Shown: positions 24,096 through 34,712 of the stretch, piece after piece
Position numbering within the stretch: the first letter of the stretch is position 1
Layout of the letters: each line of letters starts with the position of its first letter
Assembly (NCBI GenBank): GCA_963662175.1
Contig: OY759218.1
Location: 22,224,480-22,288,479 of the forward strand
DNA length: 64,000 bases
DNA from: Aradus depressus
Lineage: Eukaryota; Arthropoda; Insecta; Hemiptera; Aradidae
Direction: 5' to 3'
Made by a program: the position numbers and the translations under genes
The notes under the pieces: generated by a model
The model's input: the letters and a program-made list of their open reading frames with translations, nothing else
What the model was told of the DNA's origin: nothing
The model's database searches: none

Positions 24096-24123
24096 CCCGG
24101 GCAACGCCGGGTATAACTGCTAT
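24096..24123 (+). other. Mutated Helitron 3' terminus, unit 3
   Basis: Hairpin intact; final CTAG replaced by CTAT, as in unit 2. Confidence 0.8.
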
Positions 24124-25768
24124 AGATTTAATATTTGTTAAAACTGATAGAGAACGACCGGATTATCTGAATCCTACACAAAAATCAAAATAAAAATGTT
24201 TTTCAAAAAATTCACGCTATTTAACGGTTTATAGGCTTAATAATTGTTAAAACTGATACGACAGAATCAGATATATCCGAAAAGTCCCATCCGACGGACG
24301 ACGTGCTCAAAATGTTTTTTAACTTCCCGATTGAAACATCTGACCTAAGTGCCTCAGCTAGATTTCTAAGTGGCGATCCTGAGCTCGGTAGACTCCATTC
24401 TTGAAATTTCTCGCTTTTTAACGGTTTATAGATTTAATATTTGTTAAAACTGATAGAGAACGACCGGATTATCTGAATTCTACACAAAAATCAAAATAAA
24501 AATGTTTTTCAAAAAATTTGCGCTATTTAACGGTTTATAGGCTTAATAATTGTTAAAACTGATACGAGAGATTCAGATTTATCCGGAAAGTCCCATCCGA
24601 AGGACGACGTGCTCAAGGCTATTTTCAACCTAAGTGATATTTCACCTACCCAGGTTTATTTACATAACATACGTCTCATTATCGAGTACCTCACATTCGA
24701 AAAAGCCCTGGATCATTGCTTAATGTCCCATCCGAAGGACGACGTGCTCAAAGTGTTTTTTAGCTTCCCGATTAAATCATCTGACCTAAGTGCCTCAACT
24801 AGATTTCTAAGTGGCGATCCTGAGCTCGGTAGACTCCATTCTTGAAATTTCTCGCTTTTTAACGGTTTATAGATTTAATATTTGTTAAAACTGATAGAGA
24901 ACGACCGGATTATCTGAATCCTACACAAAAATCAAAATAAAAATGTTTTTCAAAAAATTCACGCTATTTAACGGTTTATAGGCTTAATAACTGTTAAAAC
25001 TGATAAGACAAAATCAGATATATCCGAAAAGTCCCATCCGACGGACGACGTGCTCAAGGCTATTTTCAACCTAAGTGAAATTTCACCTAACCAGGTTTAT
25101 TTACATAACATACGTCTCATTATCGAGTACCTCACATTCGAAAAAGCCCTGGATCATCGCTTAAAGTCCCATCCGAAGGACGACGTGCTCAAAGTGTTTT
25201 TTAACTTCCCGATTGAAACATCTGACCTAAGTGCCTCAGCTAGATTTCTAAGTGGCGATCCTGAGCTCGGTAGACTCCATTCTTCAAATTTCTCGCTTTT
25301 TAACGGTTTATAGATTTAATATTTGTTAAAACTGATAGAGAATGACCGGATTATCTGAATCCTACACAAAAATCAAAATAAAAATGTTTTTAAAAAAATT
25401 CACGCTATTTAACGGTTTATAGGCTTAATAATTGTTAAAACTGATACGACAGATTCAGATTTATCCGGAAAGTCCCATCCGAAGGACGACGTGCTCAAGG
25501 CTATTTTCAACCTAAGTGATATTTCACCTACCCAGGTTTATTTACATAACATACGTCTCATTATCGAGTACCTCACATTCGAAAAAGCCCTGGATCATCG
25601 CTTAATGTCCCATCCGAAGGACGAAGTGCTCAAAGTTATTTTTAACTTCCCGATTAGAACATCTGACCTAAGTGCCTCAGCTAGATTTCTAAGTGGCGAT
25701 CCTGAGCTCGGTAGACTCCATTCTTCAAATTTCTTGCTTTTCAACGGTTTATAGATTTAATATTTGTT
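24124..25768 (+). repeat. C satellite, unit 3 (one short and three full copies)
   Basis: The first copy lacks an internal stretch of about 140 bp between its two CCCATCCGA blocks. Three full copies follow, with frames at 24609, 25050 and 25491. Confidence 0.88.
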
Positions 25769-25941
25769 AACTGACAGAGCCATAGAGTGTGCTGGTTTCG
25801 GATTATGCCAACGTCAGCACAACGTTCAGACTGACTTTAAATATGGTGACACCGATCCACTATGGAAGAAAAATGCCAAAAAAAAAAAGATGTATGTATA
25901 GATATGAACACAAATTAAAACTTGTGTACATTGTGATATAA
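25769..25941 (+). repeat. Linker between units 3 and 4
   Basis: Same linker as at 14027 and 20106. Confidence 0.8.
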
Positions 25942-26701
25942 TCTATATTAATAAAGCTGAAACGGGGTTTGTTTGTTTGTTTGTATGTTTGTTCTGTTCA
26001 TTCTTTTGAGCCCGATTGAATAATAGGCTATGTGGCGTCCCAAAATTTTGATCGGGAGGGAGGGTTGTAAGGGGGGCCTAAGTATATAAATAGTGCTAAC
26101 TCATTAACTAATGGTCAAATTGTCATGAAATTTCACACGTAGTCTTTTTAAAAGCCAAACAGGAAAAAAAGGTGTGTGGCGTCCCAAAGTTTTGAACATG
26201 AGGGGGGGTTGTGGGGGGGCCTAAGTATAAATATAGAGCTAACTCATTAACTAATGGGCGAATCGTCATGAAAAGCCAAATAGGAAAAAAAGGTGTGTGG
26301 CGTCCCAAAGTTTTGAACGGGAGGGGGGGTTGTGGGGGGGCCTAAGTATAAATATAGAGCTAACTCTTTAACGGTTGGTCGGATTGTCACGAAATTTCAC
26401 ATGGAGTATTCCTGAAGACCAAATAGAAGAATAGGCGGTGTGACGGCTCAAAATTTTTTACGGGAGGGGGGAGGGTAGTGGGGGGGCCTAAGTATAAATA
26501 TAGAGCTAACTCATTAACTAATGGGCGAATCGTCATGAAATTTCACATGTAGTATTTTTAAAAGCCAAATAGGAAAAAAAGGTGTGCGGCGTCCCAAAGT
26601 TTTGAACGGGAGGGGGGGTTGTGGTGGGGCCTAAGTATAAATATAGAGCTAACTCTTTAACGGTTGATCGTATTGTCATGAATCGGATTGTCATGAATTT
26701 C

Positions 26702-27196
26702 ACATGTAGTAGTAGTAACTATGTATTCGCTGTGGGGTTCACTGTTGCAAGACATTTACTAGCTGTGATGTCCAGCGTTCCTAATATCGTACTAGCTGTG
26801 GGGTCCGCTGTTGCAAGGCACTTACTAGCTGTAGTGCTTAGCCCCAGCGTTCCTAACTATGTACTGGCTGTGGGGTTCGCTGATGCAAGGCACCTACAAG
26901 ACATTTACTAGCTGTGATGCCCAGCGTTTCTTATTACGTACTAGCTGTGGGGTCTGCTGTTGCAAGGCGCTAGCAGTGTGGCCCAGCGTATTTCACTACG
27001 TAGGTACTAGCTGTGGGGTCCGTCGTTGCAAAAGCATACTACCTGTGATGCCCAGGGTTCCTAATATCGTACTAGCTGTGGGGTCCGTTGTTGCAAGGCA
27101 TTTACTAGCTGTAGTGCCCAGCGTTCCTAACTTCGTACTAGCTGTGGGGTCCGCTGTTGCGAGGCACATACTAGCTGTGGTGACCAGCGTTCCTAA
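26702..27196 (+). repeat. B array, unit 4, first block
   Basis: Short run of 33/66-bp monomers that breaks off within a monomer (at GTTCCTAACG) into an A-type monomer. Confidence 0.8.
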
Positions 27197-27965
27197 CGTT
27201 GGTCGGATTGTCACGAAATTTCACATGGAGTATTCCTGAAGGCCAAATAGAAAAATAAGGTGTGTGGCGTTCTAAAGTTTTGAACGGGAGGGGGGGTTGA
27301 GGGGGGCCTAAGTATAAATATAGAGCTAGCTCATTAACGGTTGGTCGCATTGTCACGAAGTTTCACATGTAGTCTTCCAGAAGACCAAATAAAAAAAAGG
27401 TGTGTGGCGTCCCAAAAATTTGAACGGGGGGAGGGGGGGGGGTAGGCCTAAGTATAAATATAGTTCTAACTATTCAAAGATTGGTCGGATTGTCACAAAA
27501 TTTCACATGTAGTATTTTTAAAATCCAAATAGAAATATAAGATGTGTGGCGACCCAATGTTTTGAACGGGAGGGGAGGTTGTGGGGATAGGCCTAAGTAT
27601 AAATATAGTGCTGGCTCATTAACGGTTGGTCAGATTGTCACGAAATTTCACATGTAGTATTTCTGAAAGTCAAATAGAAATATAGGGTGTATATGTCACA
27701 AAATTTTGAACGGGAGGGTGGGTTGATGGGGGCCTAAGTATAAGTATAGTGATGTCATTAACGGATGATCGGATTGTCACGAAATTTCACATGTAGTATT
27801 CATAAAGGCCAAATAGAAAAATAGGGTGTGACGTCAAAAAATTGTGAACGGGAGGGGGGGTATGGGGGTAGGCCTAAATTTGAAGATAGTGATAGGTCAT
27901 TAACGGATGATCGGATTGTCATGGAATTTCACATGTACTATTATTGATGGCCAAATAGAAAAATA

Positions 27966-29093
27966 CACTAGCTGTGATGCCCAGTGGTTCTAACTACGTA
28001 CTAGCTGTGGGGTCCGCCGTTACAAAAACATACTAGCTGTGATGCCCAGCGTTTCTAACTAGGTACTAGCGGTGGGGTCCGCCGTTGCAAAACACATACT
28101 AGCTGTGATGCCCAGTGGTTCCAACTACATACTAACTGTGGGGTCCGCTGTTGCAAAGCACTTAATAGCTGTAGGGCCCAGCGTTCCTAAAAACGTACTA
28201 TCTGTGGGGTCCGCTGTTGCAAGGCACTTACTAGCTGTGATGCCCAGCGTTCCTAATTACGTACTAGCTGTGGGGTCCGCTGTTGCGAGGCACATACTAG
28301 CTGTGATGCCCTGTGGTTCTAACTACATACTATCTGTGGGCTCCGCAGTTGCAAGGCACCTACTAGCTGTAGGGCCCAGCGTTCCTAAAAACGTACTAGC
28401 TGTGGGGTCCGCCGTTGCAAAAACATACTAGCGGTGATGCCCAGCGTTTCTAATTAGGTACTAGCGGTGGGGTCCGCCATTGCAGAACACATACTAGCTG
28501 TGATGCTGAGCGTTTCTAACTACGTACTAGCTGTGGGGTCCGCCGTTGCAAAAACATACTAGCGGTGATGCCCAGCGTTTCTAATTAGGTACTAGCGGTG
28601 GGGTCCGCCGTTGCAGAACACATACTAGCTGTGATGCTGAGCGTTTCTAACTACGTACTAGCTGTGGGGTCCGCTGTTGCAAGGCACTTACTAGCTGTGA
28701 TGCCCAGCGTTCCTAATTTCGTACTAGATGTGGGGTCCGCTGTTGCGAGGCTCATACTAGCTGTGGTGACCAGCGTTCCTAACTACGTACCTGCTGTGGG
28801 GTCCGCCGTCGCAAGGCACATACTAGCTGTGATGCCCAGCGTTTCTAACTAGGTACTAGCGGTGGGGTCCGCCGTTGCAAGGCATATACTACCTGTGGTG
28901 CCCAGCGTTCCTAACTACGTACTAGCTGTGGTGCCCAGCGTTGCAAGGCACATACTAGCTGTGGTCAAAACGTTCTTATGTACTCACTGGCTAGGACGTC
29001 CAGCGATGCTAAGTATTCACTAGCTGTCGTTTCCGCAGTTGAAAGGCGCATACTAGCTGTGGTGCCCAGGGATCCTAAAAAATTACTAGCGTT
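27966..29093 (+). repeat. B array, unit 4, second block
   Basis: Long run of TACTAGCTGTG monomers with frequent TAGCGGTG variants. Open frames at 28072-28431 and 28598-28852 are by-products. Confidence 0.85.
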
Positions 29094-29219
29094 ACTACAG
29101 TTGAATTCCGTATGAATAATTAAAAATTATAACATCACTGTCGAGGAACTGAATAGCCTTATAGGAGATATTGGGAGAAATGTCAAAGTTCCCCGGGCAA
29201 CGCCGGGTATTACTGCTAG
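29094..29219 (+). other. Intact Helitron 3' end
   Basis: Contains GAGGAACTGAATAGCCTTAT, the hairpin at 29192-29207 and the terminal CTAG at 29216-29219, followed by host T. The same segment ends the short Helitron at 42054-42577. Confidence 0.88.
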
Positions 29220-29451
29220 TATTTAAATAAATGTAATATGACTTGTTTTGTACATATTCATTTATGTAACAGCTGATTGCTGAATGGAATCCGACTCACG
29301 GAAAATTGAAAAGATCCTATTGGTAACTTGCAAGCAATCCATTTTTAATAAAAACTATTTTGTGAGTTTATTTAATTTTTATCTTGGTTTTTTGCTCTGG
29401 CCAGGGGGGGGGCGTGCCCCCCCCCCCTCCCCTGGCTGCGCCCTTCGTCGT
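29220..29451 (+). mobile_element. hAT-type MITE, right part (host of the Helitron)
   Basis: Continues the MITE interrupted at 10192, from ATTTAAATAAATGTAATATG to the right terminus CCCCTGGCTGCGCCC. Confidence 0.8.
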
Positions 29452-29695
29452 TAGAGAGTTCTGGTTTCAGATATAACAAGTTGTGTCGATACATTTATTC
29501 GAGTTATCGTGTTCACAGACAACATATTTTTTACATATTTGTTGGCCGATTACATAACTTCCCCTATACTACCCTATAACTCAGCATCGAAATTCTGGCC
29601 AATTCTATATCTTGCGCTGTACTTCGTAGAACTGGGGATGTACAATTTTGTGTCTATGTGTCTGTGAATACGATAACTCTATAGAATAAATATAA
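29452..29695. repeat. ACTTCCCC dispersed repeat, right part
   Basis: Holds GTGTCGATACATTTATTCGA, ATCGTGTTCACAGAC and ATTACATAACTTCCCCTATA. It continues the copy left at 9867, followed by a short piece in the other orientation. Confidence 0.6.
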
Positions 29696-30159
29696 TTCTA
29701 GGTGGAACCTACCCTTCCTTTATTAGGTTTCTACATTTATAATATTCAAAATAATATATTTGGGATGTGTTCTGAATTATTAATTATGAGTTGTGTGTTG
29801 AAGAGATAAGGATAAAGCCCCATTTTCTGTTATTATCCTATAAACTCACCAGCAATTTCACAATCTGAAAACTCCAGACGTTAACATTATTTCTTATAAA
29901 TTAAGTTTCCGCTCTCCTTCTAAACAATCCGTGAACTTTGACTGATTTTTCTGAAAGTGAGTGGACTACTGAATCCATAAATATAACTGTTCGTTCCAGT
30001 GTGAGCTTATAGCAGTTGTGGCCAACCCTAATTATCTTGCTGGCCACTTTGGAAATGCATTATAATTCCGCGGGCCGCATATAAAATTATTTATCCCAAT
30101 CCACAATTCGTATCAATATATTCGATTTTTAGAGACCTTCTTAATTTCATTTAATGTAG

Positions 30160-30725
30160 GTATTTCAATAATTCCAAATATTGGCCCTTTTTGGTCTCAT
30201 TCTATTTAATTTATTTTTTCATCATTTAGAAATATTTCATCCATCAGGACATTTTCAAGTACAAACTGAAAAATATTATATAGATATGAACGTCTAAAAA
30301 TTAACATTGTTAGTTTAATATCAAATCTATTGTGTAATCTTTTTACAATGATTTCTAATATTTTCAATAATTATAAGTAATATTAAACATATACAGTGAG
30401 ATATTTTGGAAATACTTTTTTACAGAAGCATAATTAAGATGTTGGAAATATATGTTAGATTTTGACACGCTATTTAAAAAAAAATAATGTTTCATAGCAT
30501 AACATGAAATGAAGATGTTATAATGTAAGTAAGAGAAACAAGATTTAGATTTATTAAACTAACAATGTTAATTTTTAGACGTTCATATCTATGTAATATT
30601 TTTCAGTTCGTACTTGAAAATGTCCTGATGGATGAAATATTGTATTTCTAAATGATGAAAAAATAAATTAAATAGAATGAGACCAAAAAGGGCCAATATT
30701 TGGAATTATTAAAATACCTACATTA
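30160..30725. repeat. Foldback element with about 155-bp arms
   Basis: The left arm (30160-30320) is the inverted complement of the right arm (30560-30725). Both run from ATGTAGGTATTTCAATAATT-like text through GGCCCTTTTTGGTCTCATTC to TAACATTGTTAG. Both arms hold a hammerhead-like motif. Confidence 0.8.
30614..30641 (+). ncRNA. Hammerhead-like motif (right arm; mirrored at 30230-30258 on minus)
   Basis: TTGAAAA, then a short hairpin (GTCC-TGAT-GGAT, with a G-U pair), then GAAATATT. Flanks GTAC and GTAT can pair as stem I. There is one extra U before stem II and stem III has no loop. Activity is unproven. Confidence 0.3.
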
Positions 30726-31039
30726 AATTATACATATATCCCCATATTAGATTTGGACCCGCTACAAAAATGTTTGGAGTGAAAATTTAAAACAGAATGA
30801 ATTATTATTGTTTTTATTATTATTCATACATATAAAGATAGATAATATAATAATGATAATAATGAAATGATCGAATAATATTTAATTTATTTAATTAGTG
30901 AGATATTTGTTTCTCAACTCTTTCATTTAGCTTTTGCAAATCGATCTCAATGCGTATATTTGCACATGTTTTGTGCAAAAACATATTTTGTAAAATTGTG
31001 ATGAATCTCGCGGTCCGTAAAATTATTCAAGGCGGGCCG

Positions 31040-31560
31040 CGGTTTATTGGTTTATTGCGTTTTAACTAAATTGTCTGAAAATCATTAAGTGTCATCCTCA
31101 TTGGCTTCTGACCCACATATAAAATATCTTGTCGATACATTCATTACATCGGGCAGTTATTGAAATTTTTGAGTTGAGCCCGCCTCTGATCCCCCTATCC
31201 TTCCGCTGAAATTTAATATGTTCCTTTTTAAGAGGGCTTTGAACATACGAAATTTCATGTCTATACATTCATTATTACAGTATTATTGAGTAAATGCTGA
31301 TTTGTATAGGCCCTTCTTAACGGAATACATAGAAAATGAACACATCCGTTTAAAAAAAAAAAAAAAAAGAATACATTCATGACAATGGCAGTTATATGAA
31401 GCCTCCACGCTAATCCTCCTCTTCCCTTTTCGCCAATTTGGCTCAAAATGGTGAATGGTGTCGTCCTTAGAAGTTTTTGGATTCACATATAAAATTTCGT
31501 GTCGATACATTAATTGTATCGGGAGTTATCGTGTTCACAGACATTCACACGCAGATAGAC
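31040..31560 (-). repeat. ACTTCCCC dispersed repeat, two partial copies
   Basis: Blocks ACATATAAAAT, GTCGATACATTCATT, GAGTTGAGCCCGCC and later TTCGCCAATTTGGCTCAAAA repeat in the same order twice, so two minus-strand partial copies lie end to end. Confidence 0.6.
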
Positions 31561-31639
31561 AGATATATTTTTAAAAATTTTTGGAATCATGAGGTAGGAA
31601 AGCAAGAGTTAGTTGAAAACTCCGCAACGAATAACATAA

Positions 31640-31757
31640 ATAAATTAAAAGTAAACAAAAACATGACTTCGAAGTATCGCACAAGCTCGAGACCACCGTT
31701 TAACGTCCTAATTTTGAGATTAGCAGCCAGGAATACTATCCACTGCACCACGTAGAA
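31640..31757 (-). mobile_element. Possible third tRNA-derived SINE
   Basis: On the minus strand, TACGTGGTGCAGTGGATAGT resembles a tRNA box A region and GGTGGTCTCGAGCTTG a degenerate box B. Only one copy is present, so this rests on the head alone. Confidence 0.3.
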
Positions 31758-32089
31758 TCCACTTGGTACCTTTATTACAATTATGGATGCCTCAATAGAA
31801 TTAAATAAATATGTAAATTTTGGTTAACATGACAATTCGGAGCTGTGATCTAAGTGGACTTCTGACAGAATGTTAATTCTGCCGTCATCCTATTTCGACC
31901 CGTCCAAAACACTCAAAACAAATCGTAATTAAATCAATCGATGTTCTAAATACTCAGGACATTTTTTTCAAAATTTGAAATATTTTTCGTTTTTCAGCCA
32001 TTAATTAATCAAAAATTTAATGTTTTATTTTCTCCTGAATTTCATGTTTACCCACCCCCTGAATTCAAAAAAAGAAAAATGCACAGCAT

Positions 32090-32365
32090 TAGTACGCCAT
32101 TTTTTCAAGTTCACTTTTCTGAGTTAAGATTCGAATGTCCGGGTTGACATCTAATCTTGTATTCAACCGAGGCGTTTGTGATATACTGACTTCTGTGATG
32201 GCCGATATAATGAATGTCACGACACTAAATTTTATATATAAATTTAAAATCCCATAAGAAGGACATCTATCAATTTTCAACAAAAACAAGGGAAGGTGAG
32301 GATCAGAAGAGGGGCTCAACTCAAAAAAGCTAATAACTGTCGATTTGATGAATGTATCAAAACAA
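32090..32365 (+). repeat. ACTTCCCC dispersed repeat, central part
   Basis: Plus-strand piece holding AATGAATGTCACGACAC, CCATAAGAAGGACATC, AAGGTGAGGATCAGAAGAGG and CTAATAACTGTCGATTTGAT. Confidence 0.5.
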
Positions 32366-32657
32366 AATAACATGATTCAAAAGTCTCACTCATTGTTCAA
32401 AAATTATATAATAAGGTTATTATGGTTCCATAATAATAAAAAAAATCGTGTTTCTTATTCAAAAACATTGTTTGACACATACATAGCTTTCATTTTTTTT
32501 TTTTTTTCAGAGTGCCTCCATAGATATTCTGTCCTTTACTTTCTCCTTCTTTAATCATTATTTTTTATTACTTATATAGTATTTCATTTTATTTCTCTTG
32601 GTTTCTTTGTTTTTTACTTTATGTATTTTTATTAGCATTTTATTTATTTTTTATTTA

Positions 32658-32733
<76 letters not shown>
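32658..32733. repeat. (AT)n microsatellite
   Basis: Pure AT dinucleotide run at the edge of a retroposon tail. Confidence 0.95.
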
Positions 32734-32736
<3 letters not shown>

Positions 32737-32982
32737 TATTTATTTATTTCCGTTTAACTAAAACATGGTAATAGAATACATCATAAGAATGTATACATTA
32801 AGATAGCTTATAAATTAGATACATAAACAGATATTAACTCTTAGCGTCTAACGCACATGGATTAAAATTAACAATGCTAAAAAATCAAATGAAATAAATA
32901 AATAAAGACATGAGAATATGAATACAAAATTAAAAATATTAATAAATACAGTAGATACTATTTATTTTTAATTAAAATTAAG

Positions 32983-32985
<3 letters not shown>
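32733..32985 (-). mobile_element. TTA-tailed retroposon
   Basis: On the minus strand it ends CATGTTTTAGTTAAACGG-AAATAAAT followed by an (AAT/TTA)-rich tail. Copies at 33028, 35335, 40546 and 56560 share TAGATACATAAACAG and TTATAAGCTATCTTAATG blocks. An end in simple repeats rather than poly(A) is typical of some LINE and SINE 3' ends. Confidence 0.6.

Positions 32986-33028
<43 letters not shown>
32985..33028. repeat. (AT)n microsatellite
   Basis: Second AT run, on the other side of the retroposon. Confidence 0.95.
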
Positions 33029-33034
<6 letters not shown>

Positions 33035-33275
33035 TATGTATTAATTTTTTTATATACCTACTCATATATTTTTAAGTATTTATTTGTTCAGTTTTATTAA
33101 TTTCATTTAATTTTTTTAATAGTTTTGTTATTATTACTAATCATACGTGTGTTAGACTCAAATAGTTATAAATTTAGTTTGCAAGTTACCTTAATGTATA
33201 AATTCTTTTGACGTATCCTATTACAATGTATTGGTTTAACGGAAATAAATTTATTATTATTGTTATTATTATTAT
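33028..33275 (+). mobile_element. TTA-tailed retroposon
   Basis: Plus-strand copy ending TTGGTTTAACGGAAATAAAT plus (TTATTA)n. Together with AT-rich text before 32660 it may be one copy interrupted by the minus-strand copy. Confidence 0.6.
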
Positions 33276-33449
33276 TTTCAACCAAATCGGTAAATTGCTT
33301 TCAGAGGACACGCAAAAACTTAGTTAACTAATTCGCGCAGGGGAAGTACTTTAATGGAAATAAATTTATTATTATTATTATTATGAGGTTCTGGGGCCAC
33401 ATATAGAATTTCATGTTAATACATTCATTCTATCGGGAGTTATCGTGTT

Positions 33450-33640
33450 GAAGGGACATAAGAACGTCCCGAAATGTCGTTAAAAAGATAGGTAAAGTAA
33501 TAAAAAATTATTATCTTAATTTTATTTAAATCATAAATAGTATCTACTATATTTATTTATTCATTTCATTTTGTTTTTTAATAGTATTGTTAATTCTAAT
33601 CCATGTGAAGTACATTGCCCGTGATTCATGACGACTTTTT
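33450..33640 (+). mobile_element. TTA-tailed retroposon, internal part with decayed hammerhead-like motif
   Basis: GGGACATAAGAACGTCCC is a perfect 6-bp-stem hairpin followed by GAAATGTCGTT, as at 56703, but the CTGATGA box before it is lost. Confidence 0.5.
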
Positions 33641-33659
33641 TTAAGCAACAAAATGTCTA

Positions 33660-34066
33660 CTACGACTACAACTTTTATTTTCTTATACCTATAGTATAAG
33701 GAAGTATCATAATCGACAATTTTCGGGATGATGTCTGTCGGTGAGTGTGTAAGTAGTTTGAATTTCGTGAGCGCTCTAACTCAGAAACTAGCTATGAACT
33801 TGACATTTGAAATGGAACTTGTGCTAACTTAGATTTGATTAGATATTGGCCGAAATTAGGCGAAAAATAAAGCCACTTTACTTCGGAACCTAAGTAAGTT
33901 TTGCAAGATACCGCTTACATTTATGACCTGATAAAATTGTAGAGAGAACTGATTGGCACATTTTATGCGAAATAATTATTAGCCCGGTTTGCGAGATATG
34001 GGTCAAAAAGGCGTCATAAAATGTCGATTTGAAACTCATTGTTAAAGACGTTTGCTATAAATAATA
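33660..34066 (+). repeat. Dispersed repeat (TATAAGGAAGTA family)
   Basis: Begins CCTATAGTATAAGGAAGTAT and later holds TTCGGAACCTAAGTAAG and AGCCCGGTTTGCGAGAT. A second copy spans about 35985-37090 and is interrupted by a Gypsy fragment. Confidence 0.6.
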
Positions 34067-34074
34067 CCTATTTG

Positions 34075-34704
34075 CAGGGGCGTAGCCAGGATTTTGAGGA
34101 GGGGGGGGGGGGGGGCAAAGTTAAGCTACGAGGGTGGGGGGTATAGACTCCCGGGGGCACAGCCCGCAGTTTCCGAGGTAAGCGTTGCAGACTTTTTGTT
34201 ATTAATTTGGGAGACTCAGACCTCTAGAAGCTCCCCCTGAGGTAACCACTGACTGTAATACTTAAGTTGACTTTACATGAGCAGCAAAAATGCAAAGCGC
34301 AGCAGCAGCAAATGCACGCTGTGGTTTCTGTGCTTTTAGAATTAAATAACTCACAGCCAATAGCGTGCATTTGCTGCTACTGCGCTTTGCATTTTTACTG
34401 CGCATGTAAAATCAGCTATAAGAGCATAAAATATAACATAAATGACGATTTTGAGCGAGGAAATGAAATGATCGAATTCATGTTTATTTAAATAAATGTA
34501 ATATGACTTGTTTTGTACATGTACATTTATGTAACAGCTGATTGCTGATTTAGGAATCAGACGCATGGGAAATTTGAAGATCCTATTAGTAACTTGCAAG
34601 CAATCCATTTTTAATAAAAACAATTTTTTTAGTTTATTTAATTTTTATCTTAGTTTTTTGCTGTGGCCAGAGAGGGGCACGTGCCCCCCCTGGGTACGCC
34701 CATG
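34075..34704 (+). mobile_element. hAT-type MITE, complete, with 8-bp TSD
   Basis: Termini CAGGGGCGTAGCCAGG and CCTGGGTACGCCCATG, flanked by a perfect 8-bp TSD (CCTATTTG) at 34067-34074 and 34705-34712. A G run follows the left end. The centre (34266-34416) is a long hairpin built on CAAAAATGCAAAGCGCAGC and its complement. No transposase frame. It is the reference copy for the MITEs at 5870 and 9868. Confidence 0.88.
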
Positions 34705-34712
34705 CCTATTTG

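Larger units (their letters stand above)
20277..25941 (+). repeat. Helitron array unit 3
   Basis: Same order as unit 2, including a second degenerate 5' end at 21641. It is very similar to unit 2 by eye, so the duplication is recent. Confidence 0.8.
10193..29219 (+). mobile_element. Composite Helitron array, 19,027 bp
   Basis: The 5' end is TCTATATTAATAAAGCTGAA. The 3' end is a hairpin (CCCGG, loop GCAACG, CCGGG) followed eight bases later by CTAG. The base before is A and the base after is T, with no target duplication, as is standard for Helitrons. Joining the flanks restores the MITE sequence seen uninterrupted near 34480. The inside has four units with 5' ends at 10193, 14198, 20277 and 25942. 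No Rep or helicase coding sequence is present, so it is non-autonomous. Confidence 0.85.
25942..29219 (+). repeat. Helitron array unit 4 (terminal unit)
   Basis: Lacks a C satellite and ends in the intact 3' terminus. A and B blocks alternate twice: A 25942-26701, B 26702-27196, A 27197-27965, B 27966-29093. Its A and B monomers are the most diverged of the four units. Confidence 0.8.
30013..31045 (+). mobile_element. Possible hAT element (CAGTTGTGGCCAACC terminus)
   Basis: Starts CAGTTGTGGCCAACC, with CCGCGGGCCGCAT close behind, and ends near GGCGGGCCGCGG. This resembles hAT termini of the CAG-TGG-CCAACC style. The right terminus and TSD are not recoverable. A foldback element (30160-30725) lies inside. 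Confidence 0.35.

Noticed and set aside
10193..29219. CRISPR-like array
   Set aside because: Repeats are directly tandem without unique spacers of constant length, and the DNA is eukaryotic in character.
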